From assembly GCA_937912045.1 (NCBI GenBank), contig CALDPI010000235.1, forward strand, positions 1 through 62,571: a DNA stretch of 62,571 nucleotides, given 5' to 3'. A model generated the notes under the pieces. The model did no database searches. It was not told the origin of the DNA and was given only the letters and a program-made list of their open reading frames with translations. Both the position numbers and the translations under genes were made by a program. Positions 25,079 through 34,800 of this stretch are shown piece after piece. Position 1 is the first letter of the stretch. Each line of letters opens with the position of its first letter. The stretch comes from an uncultured Clostridia bacterium (GTDB lineage: Bacteria > Bacillota > Clostridia > Oscillospirales > Acutalibacteraceae).

Positions 25079-27193
25079 CTAATTATTTCTATAAACTACT
25101 TCGTTATAAACCGAGCGAATAAACTCTATAACATCCTGGAAAAGTGTGAGCACAAGCAAAATGAGGAATGCGCAAAGAATCATTCCCACGATTGTGACCA
25201 GACTCATTCCGAGTGCACGGAAGAAGCTGTAATCGTGTATGATTGTGAGCTCTACAAGCAACACCACAATGGTGATTAACCAGCAGATTGCCTGTGCGCC
25301 TGAGAGAATCGCCTGCTCGCTATATACAAGAACGTGCGATGCTACAATGAAGAATGCGCTGTATATAATCTGCGGAATGAGGGCAAAGCCCGTTACAATC
25401 ACAATCTCCTTAAAGGTACCCTTGCCTTCAAACAGGGTGCAAAGGCCCCAGTTTACAACACACCACAAGGCTGCAATTCCGACCGTGGTGATAAACACCA
25501 TTGCCGAATTGTACTTGTCGGGGTCGAAGTTTGTATACATGAATCCGCCCCAGGTGGTTTCAAGCACCTTGCCGATGAACATAAGCAGCATTATGCCAAC
25601 GGATATCAGCACGTAAATATTAAGCTGCTTGGATTTCTGCTTGCGAAGTGCCCTCATTTTAAGCGAGGTCTGAATCGGACGCCAGGGTGCCAAAAGCGCC
25701 GTCATGGCGATGCCGGGCTCACGCTTTTCACGCGGGTGCTTCTTGCGCCAGATGAGATATGCAATTATTCCTGCAACCGCCAGAATTGCAACAATAAAGA
25801 TAATTGCAAAGTTATCGGCAAGCAGATTAAGTCTTACCTGCTCAAACGCACGCTCGTAAATGTCACGCTCGTAACCGAGTTCTGCATATTTGAGGGCGTT
25901 TTCATAATCCTCAACCGCGATATAATAGTTGGCTATACCAACGTACGCCATCTGGTTGTAGCCGTCCTGCTCCTTAACCTGAAGCCAGAGCGGATATGCG
26001 CCTTCAAAATCGCCGTCCTCTGTTTTTGCCATTGCCGAAAACAGAAGCTCACCAAAATCTGTAAGGCCGAAGACCGTAACGCTGTTGGTGGTTGAGTCAA
26101 CAACAAGCACTTCCTGTCCGTTAATGGCAATTTCTGCGGCATTCTGGAAGGTGCCGACCTGCTCGCCCAAGCCCTTGCCGCCGCCAAATGCTGTAACAAG
26201 GTTGCAGGTTTCATCATAGACAAAAACTCTGCCATAGGTCGAATCAAGTCCGTATATATAGCCGTTGTCATCAACCGCGATAGCAACAAAATGCTCGGTT
26301 GCGGAATGCTTATCAATAAGTGTTATGGATTCACCGTTGCCGAAGGCAAAGTTATCAGCCGATTCACCGTCGCGGTTAAGAATGTTTATTCCCGAATAGC
26401 TGAGCTTTCTAAGCTGACCCTTGCCACTTTCGGAGTTTGCCGTTGCGGTATAAATAAAGCCGCCTTTTTCATAAATATCGTCAAACTCATATGGAAGCTC
26501 ACGCAGAGAATATTCATACTGCGCATCGGTTTTAAGTGTATTAACAAAGAAATTCTTTATTGCATCAAGCACCGTTGCAGAGGTCAGGTTTGCGCCGAAA
26601 AAGCCGCAAAACTCATACTTAGAATTAAATACGAGCGCGCCATAAATACCACCCTCACAGAGAACAAATATAAATCCGTCCTCATCCTCTACTACCTTTG
26701 TCGGCTTAAACTCCATATCATCGGGAACGATGGCCGAATCGGGCTTTGTTATTATCTTGCTGACTGTGCCCGCGGCATTTATAACGACAACATACTCATT
26801 GGTGCTGTCGGCTATGTATATCGTACCTTCAGCTGTGACAAAAAGTCCGTTTGCACTTGAAAGGTCAAGTGCCTCTTCCCCGTTTGCAATATGGTCGATA
26901 ACGCGAATAAATTTATAGTTCTTATCAAGCACGACAATGCGGGAATTTCCGCTGTCAAGCAGGTAGATATAGTCGCCGCAAACGCATATATCGTTTATTG
27001 CGTTGAATGCGCCTATGCCTAAATCCTGTCCTTCTAAATATAGCTTGCTTGCAAAGACATCCTTCTGCTGTACGAGAACGGTCTTACCCTGACCGTTTCT
27101 CTCCTGAAATGATGCAGCGCTTGCGCTGAAGCCCGCTGTCATAATGAGGACGGTCAGAGTGATGCAAACTATCGTTTTAAATAATTTTTTCAT
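25079..27193 (-). CDS. Signal-peptide beta-propeller/TPR protein with C-terminal YIP1 membrane domain
   Basis: 704 residues in three parts. After a signal peptide (1-27), residues about 60-375 form NHL-like beta-propeller blades (DYIYLLDSGNSRIVVLDKN, GTIYIADSTNEYVVVINAA, GYIYGLDSTYGRVFVYDE). Residues about 390-450 look like TPR helices (AYVGIANYYIAVEDYENALKYAE). A membrane helix (463-483) is followed by a basic stretch, then a YIP1-type domain with about five membrane segments (500-700). The propeller must be extracellular. YIP1-family genes next to sugar ABC permeases and DUF5696 are known from Firmicute genomes, but their role is not. It may act as an assembly or sensing partner of the two importers; that is inference. 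Confidence 0.8.
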   Translation of the reverse strand: MKKLFKTIVCITLTVLIMTAGFSASAASFQERNGQGKTVLVQQKDVFASKLYLEGQDLGIGAFNAINDICVCGDYIYLLDSGNSRIVVLDKNYKFIRVIDHIANGEEALDLSSANGLFVTAEGTIYIADSTNEYVVVINAAGTVSKIITKPDSAIVPDDMEFKPTKVVEDEDGFIFVLCEGGIYGALVFNSKYEFCGFFGANLTSATVLDAIKNFFVNTLKTDAQYEYSLRELPYEFDDIYEKGGFIYTATANSESGKGQLRKLSYSGINILNRDGESADNFAFGNGESITLIDKHSATEHFVAIAVDDNGYIYGLDSTYGRVFVYDETCNLVTAFGGGKGLGEQVGTFQNAAEIAINGQEVLVVDSTTNSVTVFGLTDFGELLFSAMAKTEDGDFEGAYPLWLQVKEQDGYNQMAYVGIANYYIAVEDYENALKYAELGYERDIYERAFEQVRLNLLADNFAIIFIVAILAVAGIIAYLIWRKKHPREKREPGIAMTALLAPWRPIQTSLKMRALRKQKSKQLNIYVLISVGIMLLMFIGKVLETTWGGFMYTNFDPDKYNSAMVFITTVGIAALWCVVNWGLCTLFEGKGTFKEIVIVTGFALIPQIIYSAFFIVASHVLVYSEQAILSGAQAICWLITIVVLLVELTIIHDYSFFRALGMSLVTIVGMILCAFLILLVLTLFQDVIEFIRSVYNEVVYRNN

Positions 27194-27206
27194 TTACAAG
27201 ACTCTC

Positions 27207-28067
27207 CTATCCCTTAATGCCCGAGCTGCTCATTGTCTTGGTAACACTCGACTGAGAAATGAGATAAACAGTTGTCGGGAACAGAAGCATTATAACCGAT
27301 GCCGCCATTGTACTGCCCTGACGGGTAATACCAGCGGAAGAAATCTGCTCTATAATATTGGGAAGCAACTTTATGTCCTCGTCGAAAATCATTGAAGACG
27401 AGCTCGTTGCCCATAAATCTCTGAACGCGAACAAAACGAGTGTCAGCACGGCAGGACGAATAAGCGGCAGTGCAATCTTGAAATAGATTGTGAAGCAGTT
27501 TGCGCCGTCGATTTTAGCTGCCTCCATCAAAACGTCGGGAATACTGCTGTCCATATACTGTTTAAGCAGGAAAACACCGAGTGTTGACGGTATGTAGGGC
27601 AAAATATATACGAGATAAGTGTTAAGAATCTTAAGCTCTGACATAATTACATACTGCGGAATTGCAAGTGTGTAGGTATTGAAAAGCAGAGCCATCTGAA
27701 CGAGTGCAAAAATGAGTGTATATGCCTTGTGGTGATATTTTGAAAGCGTAAATGCCGCCATGGAGGCAACAAAGACGTGCAGCATTGTCGTAACAACGCT
27801 GACGAAAACGCTGTTGATGATATATCTTGAAAACGGAACCCACTCGGTCGATAACAACTGCGGTAACGCCAGATAGTTTTCAACTGTTGGCGACACAACG
27901 TAAAACTTTGGTGGGAATGCCATGATTTCATCCAAAGGCTTTAATGATGTAACAATAAGATATACAAGCGGCAAAAGCATGAATGCGCCGAACACCGTCA
28001 AAAATATTGCAATGACTGCGGTGCCGAACTTTGAACGCGTATATCTTTTTACCTGATTACGTGCCAT
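27207..28067 (-). CDS. Carbohydrate ABC transporter permease, MalG type (pair A)
   Basis: CUT1-class permease, 286 residues, six membrane segments. The EAA loop is LMEAAKIDGANCFTIYFKIALP (about residues 180-201). Basic start MARNQVKRYTRSKFG faces the cytoplasm. Paired with the MalF-type gene 35 bp upstream; the YIP1 gene starts 13 bp downstream. It differs strongly from the MalG of pair B, so this is not a recent duplicate; the two pairs probably take different substrates or form a mixed assembly. Confidence 0.94.
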   Translation of the reverse strand: MARNQVKRYTRSKFGTAVIAIFLTVFGAFMLLPLVYLIVTSLKPLDEIMAFPPKFYVVSPTVENYLALPQLLSTEWVPFSRYIINSVFVSVVTTMLHVFVASMAAFTLSKYHHKAYTLIFALVQMALLFNTYTLAIPQYVIMSELKILNTYLVYILPYIPSTLGVFLLKQYMDSSIPDVLMEAAKIDGANCFTIYFKIALPLIRPAVLTLVLFAFRDLWATSSSSMIFDEDIKLLPNIIEQISSAGITRQGSTMAASVIMLLFPTTVYLISQSSVTKTMSSSGIKG

Positions 28068-28102
28068 AAGTGTTAAACCTTTCCCTTCAATTAATCCAAT
28101 TA

Positions 28103-29005
28103 CTATTTATCAAGCGTATTAAGCAGTTTTCCTATTACATATCTTGTAATTGCCATAAGGGCAAACAGGAAGACCGCTATTGCCGAGGCATAACCCATTT
28201 CGTACCTGACAGTACCGTAGTCTGCCATATGGGTAACGATGGTGTGGGTTATATAGTTAGTACTCGGATTACCGGTAAGGGCTGTTGCAACAGAACTGAC
28301 AGAGAATGCCGCCTGAATCTGCATAACAGCAGAGAAAAGCAGTATGCTCTTCATCGAGGGCAGGGTTATATACCAAACCTCCTGCCAACGATTGCGGATA
28401 CCCTCAATCGCGCCAACCTCGTAAAGCTCGCTTCCGACATTCTGAAGACCCGAAATGTTGGCAAGGAACGAGGTTCCCATACTCATCCACAACTGGACTA
28501 TCATAACAATCGGCAGTGCATAGGCCTCTTCCTTGAGCCAAATAATCGGCTCGGTTATGAAGCCATACTCAAGCAGGAAACCGTTTATGAGACCATAGCT
28601 GTCGCCGCTGAATATAAACAGCCAGATGAAATACACGTTTCCGACAAGCGCGGGCGAATAGAAAACGAAGGAAACAACCGCTCTTGCAACGCGCGGAAGC
28701 TCGTTTATGAACCACGCAAGCAGGAAAGCAAACGCGTATCCGAGAGGACCTGTTATAACAGCGAAAATAAGGGTGTTTTTGAGTGCGATTTTAAAAATAT
28801 CATCGTACAAAAACAGTCTTATGTAGTTCTGCACACCGTTAAACGTCGGCAGATTGAGCATATCAAAGGTTGTAAAGCTCAGCACCACCGATGAAAGAAT
28901 CGGCAAAACGGTGAACAGGAAAAACAGCGCCAAAAAGGGCGTTAAAAGTAACGTAGGCTGAAGAAAGCTTTCGCTTCTGTAGCGTTTTTTAAGTTTCGAT
29001 TTCAC
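28103..29005 (-). CDS. Carbohydrate ABC transporter permease, MalF type (pair A)
   Basis: CUT1-class permease, 300 residues, six membrane segments, very basic N-terminus (KSKLKKRYRSESF). EAA loop: LYEVGAIEGIRNRWQEVWYITLP, about residues 194-216, with the usual EG pair. Initiates at GTG 29003-29005 behind GGAGGG. It directly follows the large solute-binding protein gene (12 bp), the usual binding protein-MalF-MalG order. ATPase not encoded nearby. Confidence 0.94.
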   Translation of the reverse strand: MKSKLKKRYRSESFLQPTLLLTPFLALFFLFTVLPILSSVVLSFTTFDMLNLPTFNGVQNYIRLFLYDDIFKIALKNTLIFAVITGPLGYAFAFLLAWFINELPRVARAVVSFVFYSPALVGNVYFIWLFIFSGDSYGLINGFLLEYGFITEPIIWLKEEAYALPIVMIVQLWMSMGTSFLANISGLQNVGSELYEVGAIEGIRNRWQEVWYITLPSMKSILLFSAVMQIQAAFSVSSVATALTGNPSTNYITHTIVTHMADYGTVRYEMGYASAIAVFLFALMAITRYVIGKLLNTLDK

Positions 29006-29017
29006 TTGCTTTCCCTC

Positions 29018-31825
29018 CTACTTATTTACGGAATATTCTTTGCTCTTTCTTTCCATTTCTTCATCTATCATAAGCGCCCACTTGGTAAGAGCATCCTTGG
29101 GTGCTTCGCCATCACTGTAAACGGCATAAAATGCGTTTTCGAGTGAACGAGTTACATAGTAGCTTCCCGGAACCTCGGGTATAAATTCTGCGAGTTTATA
29201 CTGCTCAAGTATAACCTTTGCGTCGTCTCTGCTCCAAGACAGCTGCTGCAGAGCGTTTACGTTTGCTGTGGGCACACGTGCGGCAATACCAACAATCGAC
29301 TCAACGTCCGAGCTGTATCTGTACTGAACGTCGGCGCTGGTCCACCATTTGAGGAACTCCCACGCCTCTTTGGGCGAGTCGGTATCCTTGAGTATTACCG
29401 TCGCGGTCGAGGTGCCGATTGTCTTGTTGTTAAGACCGTCCTTACCTTCAAAGCCCGGAAGCTGATGCACGCTCCAACGGCCGCTGATTTCGGGTGCCGC
29501 CGCCATAAGCGTAGCATAGGTTGTGTAAGGCTCAATGCCCAGCGGCATTTCACCCGTACGGAAACGGTTGTAAAGGCTGAAAGCTACGGGCAGCTTGTAT
29601 TCAACGTACAAATCCGTATAGAAGTTAAATGCATCAAACGCCTCTGCGGTATCAAGGTTGGTTCTTGAAAGGTCGTCCGTATAGAGTGTTCCGCTCTTCT
29701 GATAAAGGAAGGTTCTATAGTTCTGCGGAACGCCCACAGAAAGATTATTTCTCATAAGCACCGCGCAGCAACGCAAAAACTCGTCCCACGTTTTCGGCAC
29801 AGAAATTTCAAACTGTTCAAAAATATCGTCTCTGACGTACATCATATTAAAGGTGATGCTGTCGGCAAGGCCGTAAACGCCACCCTTATATCTGAATGGG
29901 TTGATGGGCTTATCGCTGCCGTAGTTTGCTTGCAGTGTTTCTTCAAAATCCTCAAACTGTGACAAATCATAAAGTGCTCCACGCATTGCAAGGTTAACGG
30001 GTGTGTCATTGCTCTGCATAATGGTGCAGTCAGGCGCATTGCCCGAAAGCTTTGCCTGAATTATTGATGCTGCAGCAATTTTTATGTTGACCTTTATGCC
30101 TGTTTTGGGTGTAAAGCTATCCTCGACCATTTTCTGAAGAACTCTTGACTGGTCGCGGCCGATGTTTACCCAAACGTCGATAACACCCTCGCCCTCTGCC
30201 GTGGAAAGTGAGTTATAGTCAACAATATATGAGGCAAGAAGCTTGTTAAAGCCGAAGACAAATCTTTCAATAAAGTTGGACTTGTACTGCTTGGCGTCAA
30301 CGCTTTCTCCACCTATTATTATCTTTTCAATGTCGAGCGGCATCTTGCGCATTTCGTAAATCCATGCGCCTGCACTACTGTAGTTATTGAAAAGGTCACT
30401 TACGTATTTATGTGCCTTGAACTTCGATTCCAGCATACGCTCGAGAACGAGTGCAAGACTTTCAAGGGTGACGGCATTAGAGCCGCCCTTTGCGCCGGTA
30501 ATGGCGTTATATTCTTTAACCAAACCGTCGATTTCCTCGATATAGCTCTTAAGGTCATCATTAAGAGTAGGAATTTGGTCGTAAAGACGGTAGTCGCGGT
30601 TGGCATCGGGGGTGGTACCCGTAATCATAATTATCTGGCGATACATTTCGCCTACATTATATATAAGTGTCTCAAGTCTGCGGCTGATATCCGCAACGGA
30701 GCCTAAGGTAGCCTTAAGAGAAATGGTGTGCGGACCCTCTTTGAGATAGACATAATAGGGGGTCTCGCCGCCAAAGGTGAGAAGGTTCCACTTGGTGCTG
30801 TAGGGGAACTTGATTTCACTTGCCTCTGCAAACGGGGTTTCCCCGTCTATTTGCAGACTTCTGATTGCACTGGCATTGGTAAGATAACCCTGCTTATATT
30901 TGAAGGTTATGCTATAATATGCATCCTTTGGCGCATTGAATTCCCAGGTGATTCTCTCGCCTGCGGCATCCCAGTTGCTGCCGCCGATGCAGTTAATTGA
31001 GGTGTGGTATGCGCTTGACGGATTGAGCGACGGGTCTGTGCCGTCTGCCAGGGGACGAAGCTCCTTAGAGCTTTTATCTTTTGCCTCCTGCGCTTCAATT
31101 ACAACGTCGGCTCCGTCATAAATGTCTGATGCGTCTTCGGCTGAATACGCGGGGGTCTTCACAGCGCCCGAAAGTGTGATGGATTCAAGCGCAATTGTGC
31201 CCGAATAAAGCTCGATTGTGATGGTGTTTGCACCTTTTGCGAATGCGAACTTAAGCGGCTCTAAATAAAGCTCGTCGGGGTCAATCAGCTTTTCTGACAC
31301 CCATTTTGGCAGCTGTATCTGAGTGGGGCTGGACTGATTTCCGAGGGCATCCTCTGTGGGCTTTCCTTCGTCAACCCAAACGCGCGGCAGGAACATGCTG
31401 TCTGCCTCCGCGAAGGGCTCTGTGCCGTTGATTTTGCAGGAAAGCTCTATTTTTGATTCGCTGTTGTCAACAGCGGCATAGTTAAGTGCGATGTTGTAAA
31501 GCGCAGCTGTCTCACAATTAACGTTAAAGGAAACAGGGCCGCTTTCTGAATCTATAATAAGGACGTTGTCCTTATCGCAATATGAACCAAGCTTTGCGCT
31601 TGAGCCCTCTGTGGCAACGAAACCTGACGCATCTATTTTCATAGATGCGCCGGTATAATCGTTTTTGCCTTCGAGGTAATCGATGTATCCGCTGCCGGCT
31701 GTAGCGGCGGCAGCGGTTGGATTGATGTCAGACACCGTGTCAGCAGAGCATATGACCTGCGAAAACAGTGTTGTTATCAAAGATATAATTAAAACTGTGC
31801 AAGTGAACTTTGAAACGTATTTCAA
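29018..31825 (-). CDS. Large solute-binding protein with two N-terminal CBM-like domains
   Basis: 935 residues. The start is TTG 31823-31825, six bases after GGAGGT; the frame runs open further to a TTG that overlaps that site. Signal peptide MKYVSKFTCTVLIISLITTL. Then come a beta-sandwich (about residues 45-215) and a second one (about 235-390) opening VVIEAQEAKD, the E-A-Q-E-A pattern of CBM35/CBM6-type modules. A helical spacer (about 395-550) leads into a family 1 solute-binding domain (IDVWVNIGRDQSRVLQKMVE ... CTIMQSNDTP ... TWDEFLRCCAVL). The cysteine at the signal end (SQVIC) is not a good lipobox. The usual binding protein is half this size, so binding modules have been fused on. It serves permease pair A. 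Confidence 0.88.
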   Translation of the reverse strand: MKYVSKFTCTVLIISLITTLFSQVICSADTVSDINPTAAAATAGSGYIDYLEGKNDYTGASMKIDASGFVATEGSSAKLGSYCDKDNVLIIDSESGPVSFNVNCETAALYNIALNYAAVDNSESKIELSCKINGTEPFAEADSMFLPRVWVDEGKPTEDALGNQSSPTQIQLPKWVSEKLIDPDELYLEPLKFAFAKGANTITIELYSGTIALESITLSGAVKTPAYSAEDASDIYDGADVVIEAQEAKDKSSKELRPLADGTDPSLNPSSAYHTSINCIGGSNWDAAGERITWEFNAPKDAYYSITFKYKQGYLTNASAIRSLQIDGETPFAEASEIKFPYSTKWNLLTFGGETPYYVYLKEGPHTISLKATLGSVADISRRLETLIYNVGEMYRQIIMITGTTPDANRDYRLYDQIPTLNDDLKSYIEEIDGLVKEYNAITGAKGGSNAVTLESLALVLERMLESKFKAHKYVSDLFNNYSSAGAWIYEMRKMPLDIEKIIIGGESVDAKQYKSNFIERFVFGFNKLLASYIVDYNSLSTAEGEGVIDVWVNIGRDQSRVLQKMVEDSFTPKTGIKVNIKIAAASIIQAKLSGNAPDCTIMQSNDTPVNLAMRGALYDLSQFEDFEETLQANYGSDKPINPFRYKGGVYGLADSITFNMMYVRDDIFEQFEISVPKTWDEFLRCCAVLMRNNLSVGVPQNYRTFLYQKSGTLYTDDLSRTNLDTAEAFDAFNFYTDLYVEYKLPVAFSLYNRFRTGEMPLGIEPYTTYATLMAAAPEISGRWSVHQLPGFEGKDGLNNKTIGTSTATVILKDTDSPKEAWEFLKWWTSADVQYRYSSDVESIVGIAARVPTANVNALQQLSWSRDDAKVILEQYKLAEFIPEVPGSYYVTRSLENAFYAVYSDGEAPKDALTKWALMIDEEMERKSKEYSVNK

Positions 31826-31875
31826 AATTATACCTCCCAAATTAAGTGCCTGACATCAATAAAACTCATTTTGCT

Positions 31876-34800
31876 TTACTGAGCAGTTTGTTCTTTTTTC
31901 CTTTTCTTCTTCACAAGGAAGATGATAAGGAAGGTGATTGCGGCGAGTACAACAACCGCAAGGGCAATCATCAAAATGATGAACCAGGTTGCAAGTCGAA
32001 CAGGGGTGCCCTTCTTCTTGTACTTCTGTACAACCTTCTTGGTTGTTTCCTCGGTTTCGTCGTCGTCATCGTCGTCAGAATCGGTGTCATCTACGTAGTC
32101 GTCATCCGAATCGGTGTCTTCAACGACGTCGTCCTTCTTTTCTTCCTCGTCCTTCTGGAGGCCGTCTGTTCCAAGAACAGTATCAGCGAAGGTGAGGCCG
32201 CCCTTAGGCATATCCTCTGCAAGAGTGAGAGCATAACCGTTTTCTGCTTCGAAAAGACGGAACTTATCGAATACGGCTTCACCGTCCTTATCGTACATTG
32301 CGAAGGAAACTTCACTTTCCGCATAAGTCTTGAAGCTGATGGAAACAAGAGTCCATTCACCGCGGTTTATAGAAACATCCTGCGGGGTGCTGATGAACGC
32401 GCGCGGATTCTTGAGTGAAACAATACCGAACTTCGCGCTTTCGCCGTTGAGAGTTCTGTACCAGAACGAGAATGTGTATGACTTGTTAGCCTCAAGCTTA
32501 ACGGTGGGAAGGAAGTAATAACCCCAATTTGAGCCCTTATAGTGAAGCATCTTGTTGCCTTCACTGGTTACAACCTCGACAAATTTGCCCATACCGTTGA
32601 AGTCCTTCCAGAACTCTGTTCCCTTATCGAACATACCGTTCTTAATCAGGTTGTCAGATTCGTCGCAGGCAAATTTTGCTTCGTCGTAGTTGTAGGTGTC
32701 AATATCGGTGATGTTTACGCTTTCCTTCGCAGGCTTAGCGTCGGCGGTTTCGAAAATCTTGATATCGTCGAAGTACATTTCGCCCTTGATGCCCTGGATA
32801 AAGAAGTAAACCTCTGTGTTATCCTCGGTATTGAACTGATATGTACGGTTGTACCAAGTACCGTCGGGATACTTAATAGTGATTTCCTGCTTGGACGAGC
32901 CATCGCGTGTCCATTCGCTTGTTTCATAAGTCGACTTCGGATTTTCGAAAGGAAGCAGGTTCATATCCATAATACCGAAATGAACGTGCGGAACGACTGT
33001 ATCCGAATAGCCCATGCCGTAAAGGCTTAAATAATAGGTGGTGTTGGGCTTAACAGTTATTTTCTTAACGAAAAGGCCCTGGCCGCTTACCTTAAGCGAA
33101 GTGTTGCCATCATATTTTTCCTCTGTTGTGATGGTTGCAAAGCCTGTGGAATCTGCCCAGTAGGTTGCATTATCACAAGCAGCGTTTGTAATGAGGTTCT
33201 TTGCGGGGTCGCAAATTTGGTTTGCAAATTCTCTTCTGAGACCGAAGCCCGAAGGTGCAAAGCCTCTGTTAATTTTGTCATTTCTGACATAATCCAGATA
33301 GTACTTAGCGCAGAGCGAAACGTAGGTTTCGTTCTTGGTTGCGGTACTGAGAACAGGACTTACGAGTCCGCGCCACATATCATATTTTGAATCATAAACG
33401 CCATCCGCGCCGAATACCTTTGCAGCAACGTCTACAATCGCCGAGTTGAGAACGCCGATTCTGTAGCTGTCGATAACCGCAGCAGCCGCTGCGACGTCGT
33501 CGGGTAATGCGTGGATTGTAAGACCGTCAACGTAGATTGCCTTTCCTGCGGAAAGCACGCTTGTATCAAACTCGATAAAGTTTGCATAGTCGCCTGCGTT
33601 GATAATGGCAGTAACCTTGGTCCAGCCGTTATTATTAGCAGCCGTCTTAATGGTGCGTGTCGATACGCCGTTGCTTACGAGGTCGGCGGTTACCTTGTCT
33701 GCCGACTGGAAGCCTGCGGTCTTAACCCAGTATGTGACGAGATAGTAGTTACCATAGGAAACTGCAGGCAATGTAATCTTGCCGTTCTGTGCAGTAACCT
33801 CAAACACCTTAGAGCCGTACTTTGCAGAAGAATTTGCGGTGCCGCTCTGCTCGAACGAGCCGTCAGTTGCAAGGTTGCCTTCAAGGCCAAACTCATATCC
33901 GTCAACGGCGGGTGTTGTGGCGGCGGTGGTCTTCTTGTAAAGAATCTTGCCTGCCTCAAGGCACTCTGCGCCATATGCAGACTCAAGCTTGTAAACGGCA
34001 ATATCGTCTACATAGCCCTTTGTCTGAGAGTATAAGCTGAGGTTAGGCTCAGAGAAGGTGGAAGCACCTGTGTAGATGAGCATGGTTACTCTCTGCCAGG
34101 AGTTCTTGCTGCCGAATATGCCGTATCTTATGTTAAGGTTTGCGCCTGTTGAGGACTGGAAGCGCATTTCTGCATCGTTTCCTTCAACCTTAATCCAGAA
34201 GGTAACAGCATAGTAGGAGCTGGGCTCCATCTTGGGTAGCGGTATGCAGTAGTTTTGAACTTCGCTGCCCGGCAGTACGATAGCACCCGAGCCGTCGTTT
34301 GTGTGCGAAACCGTGGTATCATTACTCAAAATTCCGCGTGCCTTGGGGCTGAACCACATATTCGGCTTGGTAGCACCTGCATTAAACTGCTGATACTTGT
34401 TAACCGCCTTGCCCCAAATTGCGTTTGCGTTTGCAACGCCGGAGCCTGTGGTTTCGTTCTGATAATATGCCTTATAGGTGCCGTCTGGGTTAAATTCCTT
34501 AACCGTCGGGTCGGGAACAAGGTTGGTTCCGAGTGTAGACCAATCTAAATCAGAATAGTCATAAATTGTTTCGCCCTTGGTTGCGTTCTTATAAACGGCA
34601 ACAAACTCGGGGTCAACAGGCGGGTCAGGCTCCTTAGCGGGTGCCTGTGTCGGGTCAACGCCGTCAGCAACCAGCTTGCCTGCGGTGAGGCACTGGAGTG
34701 CATACTCATCATTTGTCAGCTTGTAAACAGCAACATCGTCAACAAAGCCAACAGAGTTGTTGTAAATTTCGATGAACGGGTCTGCATGTGTCTTGTCAGC

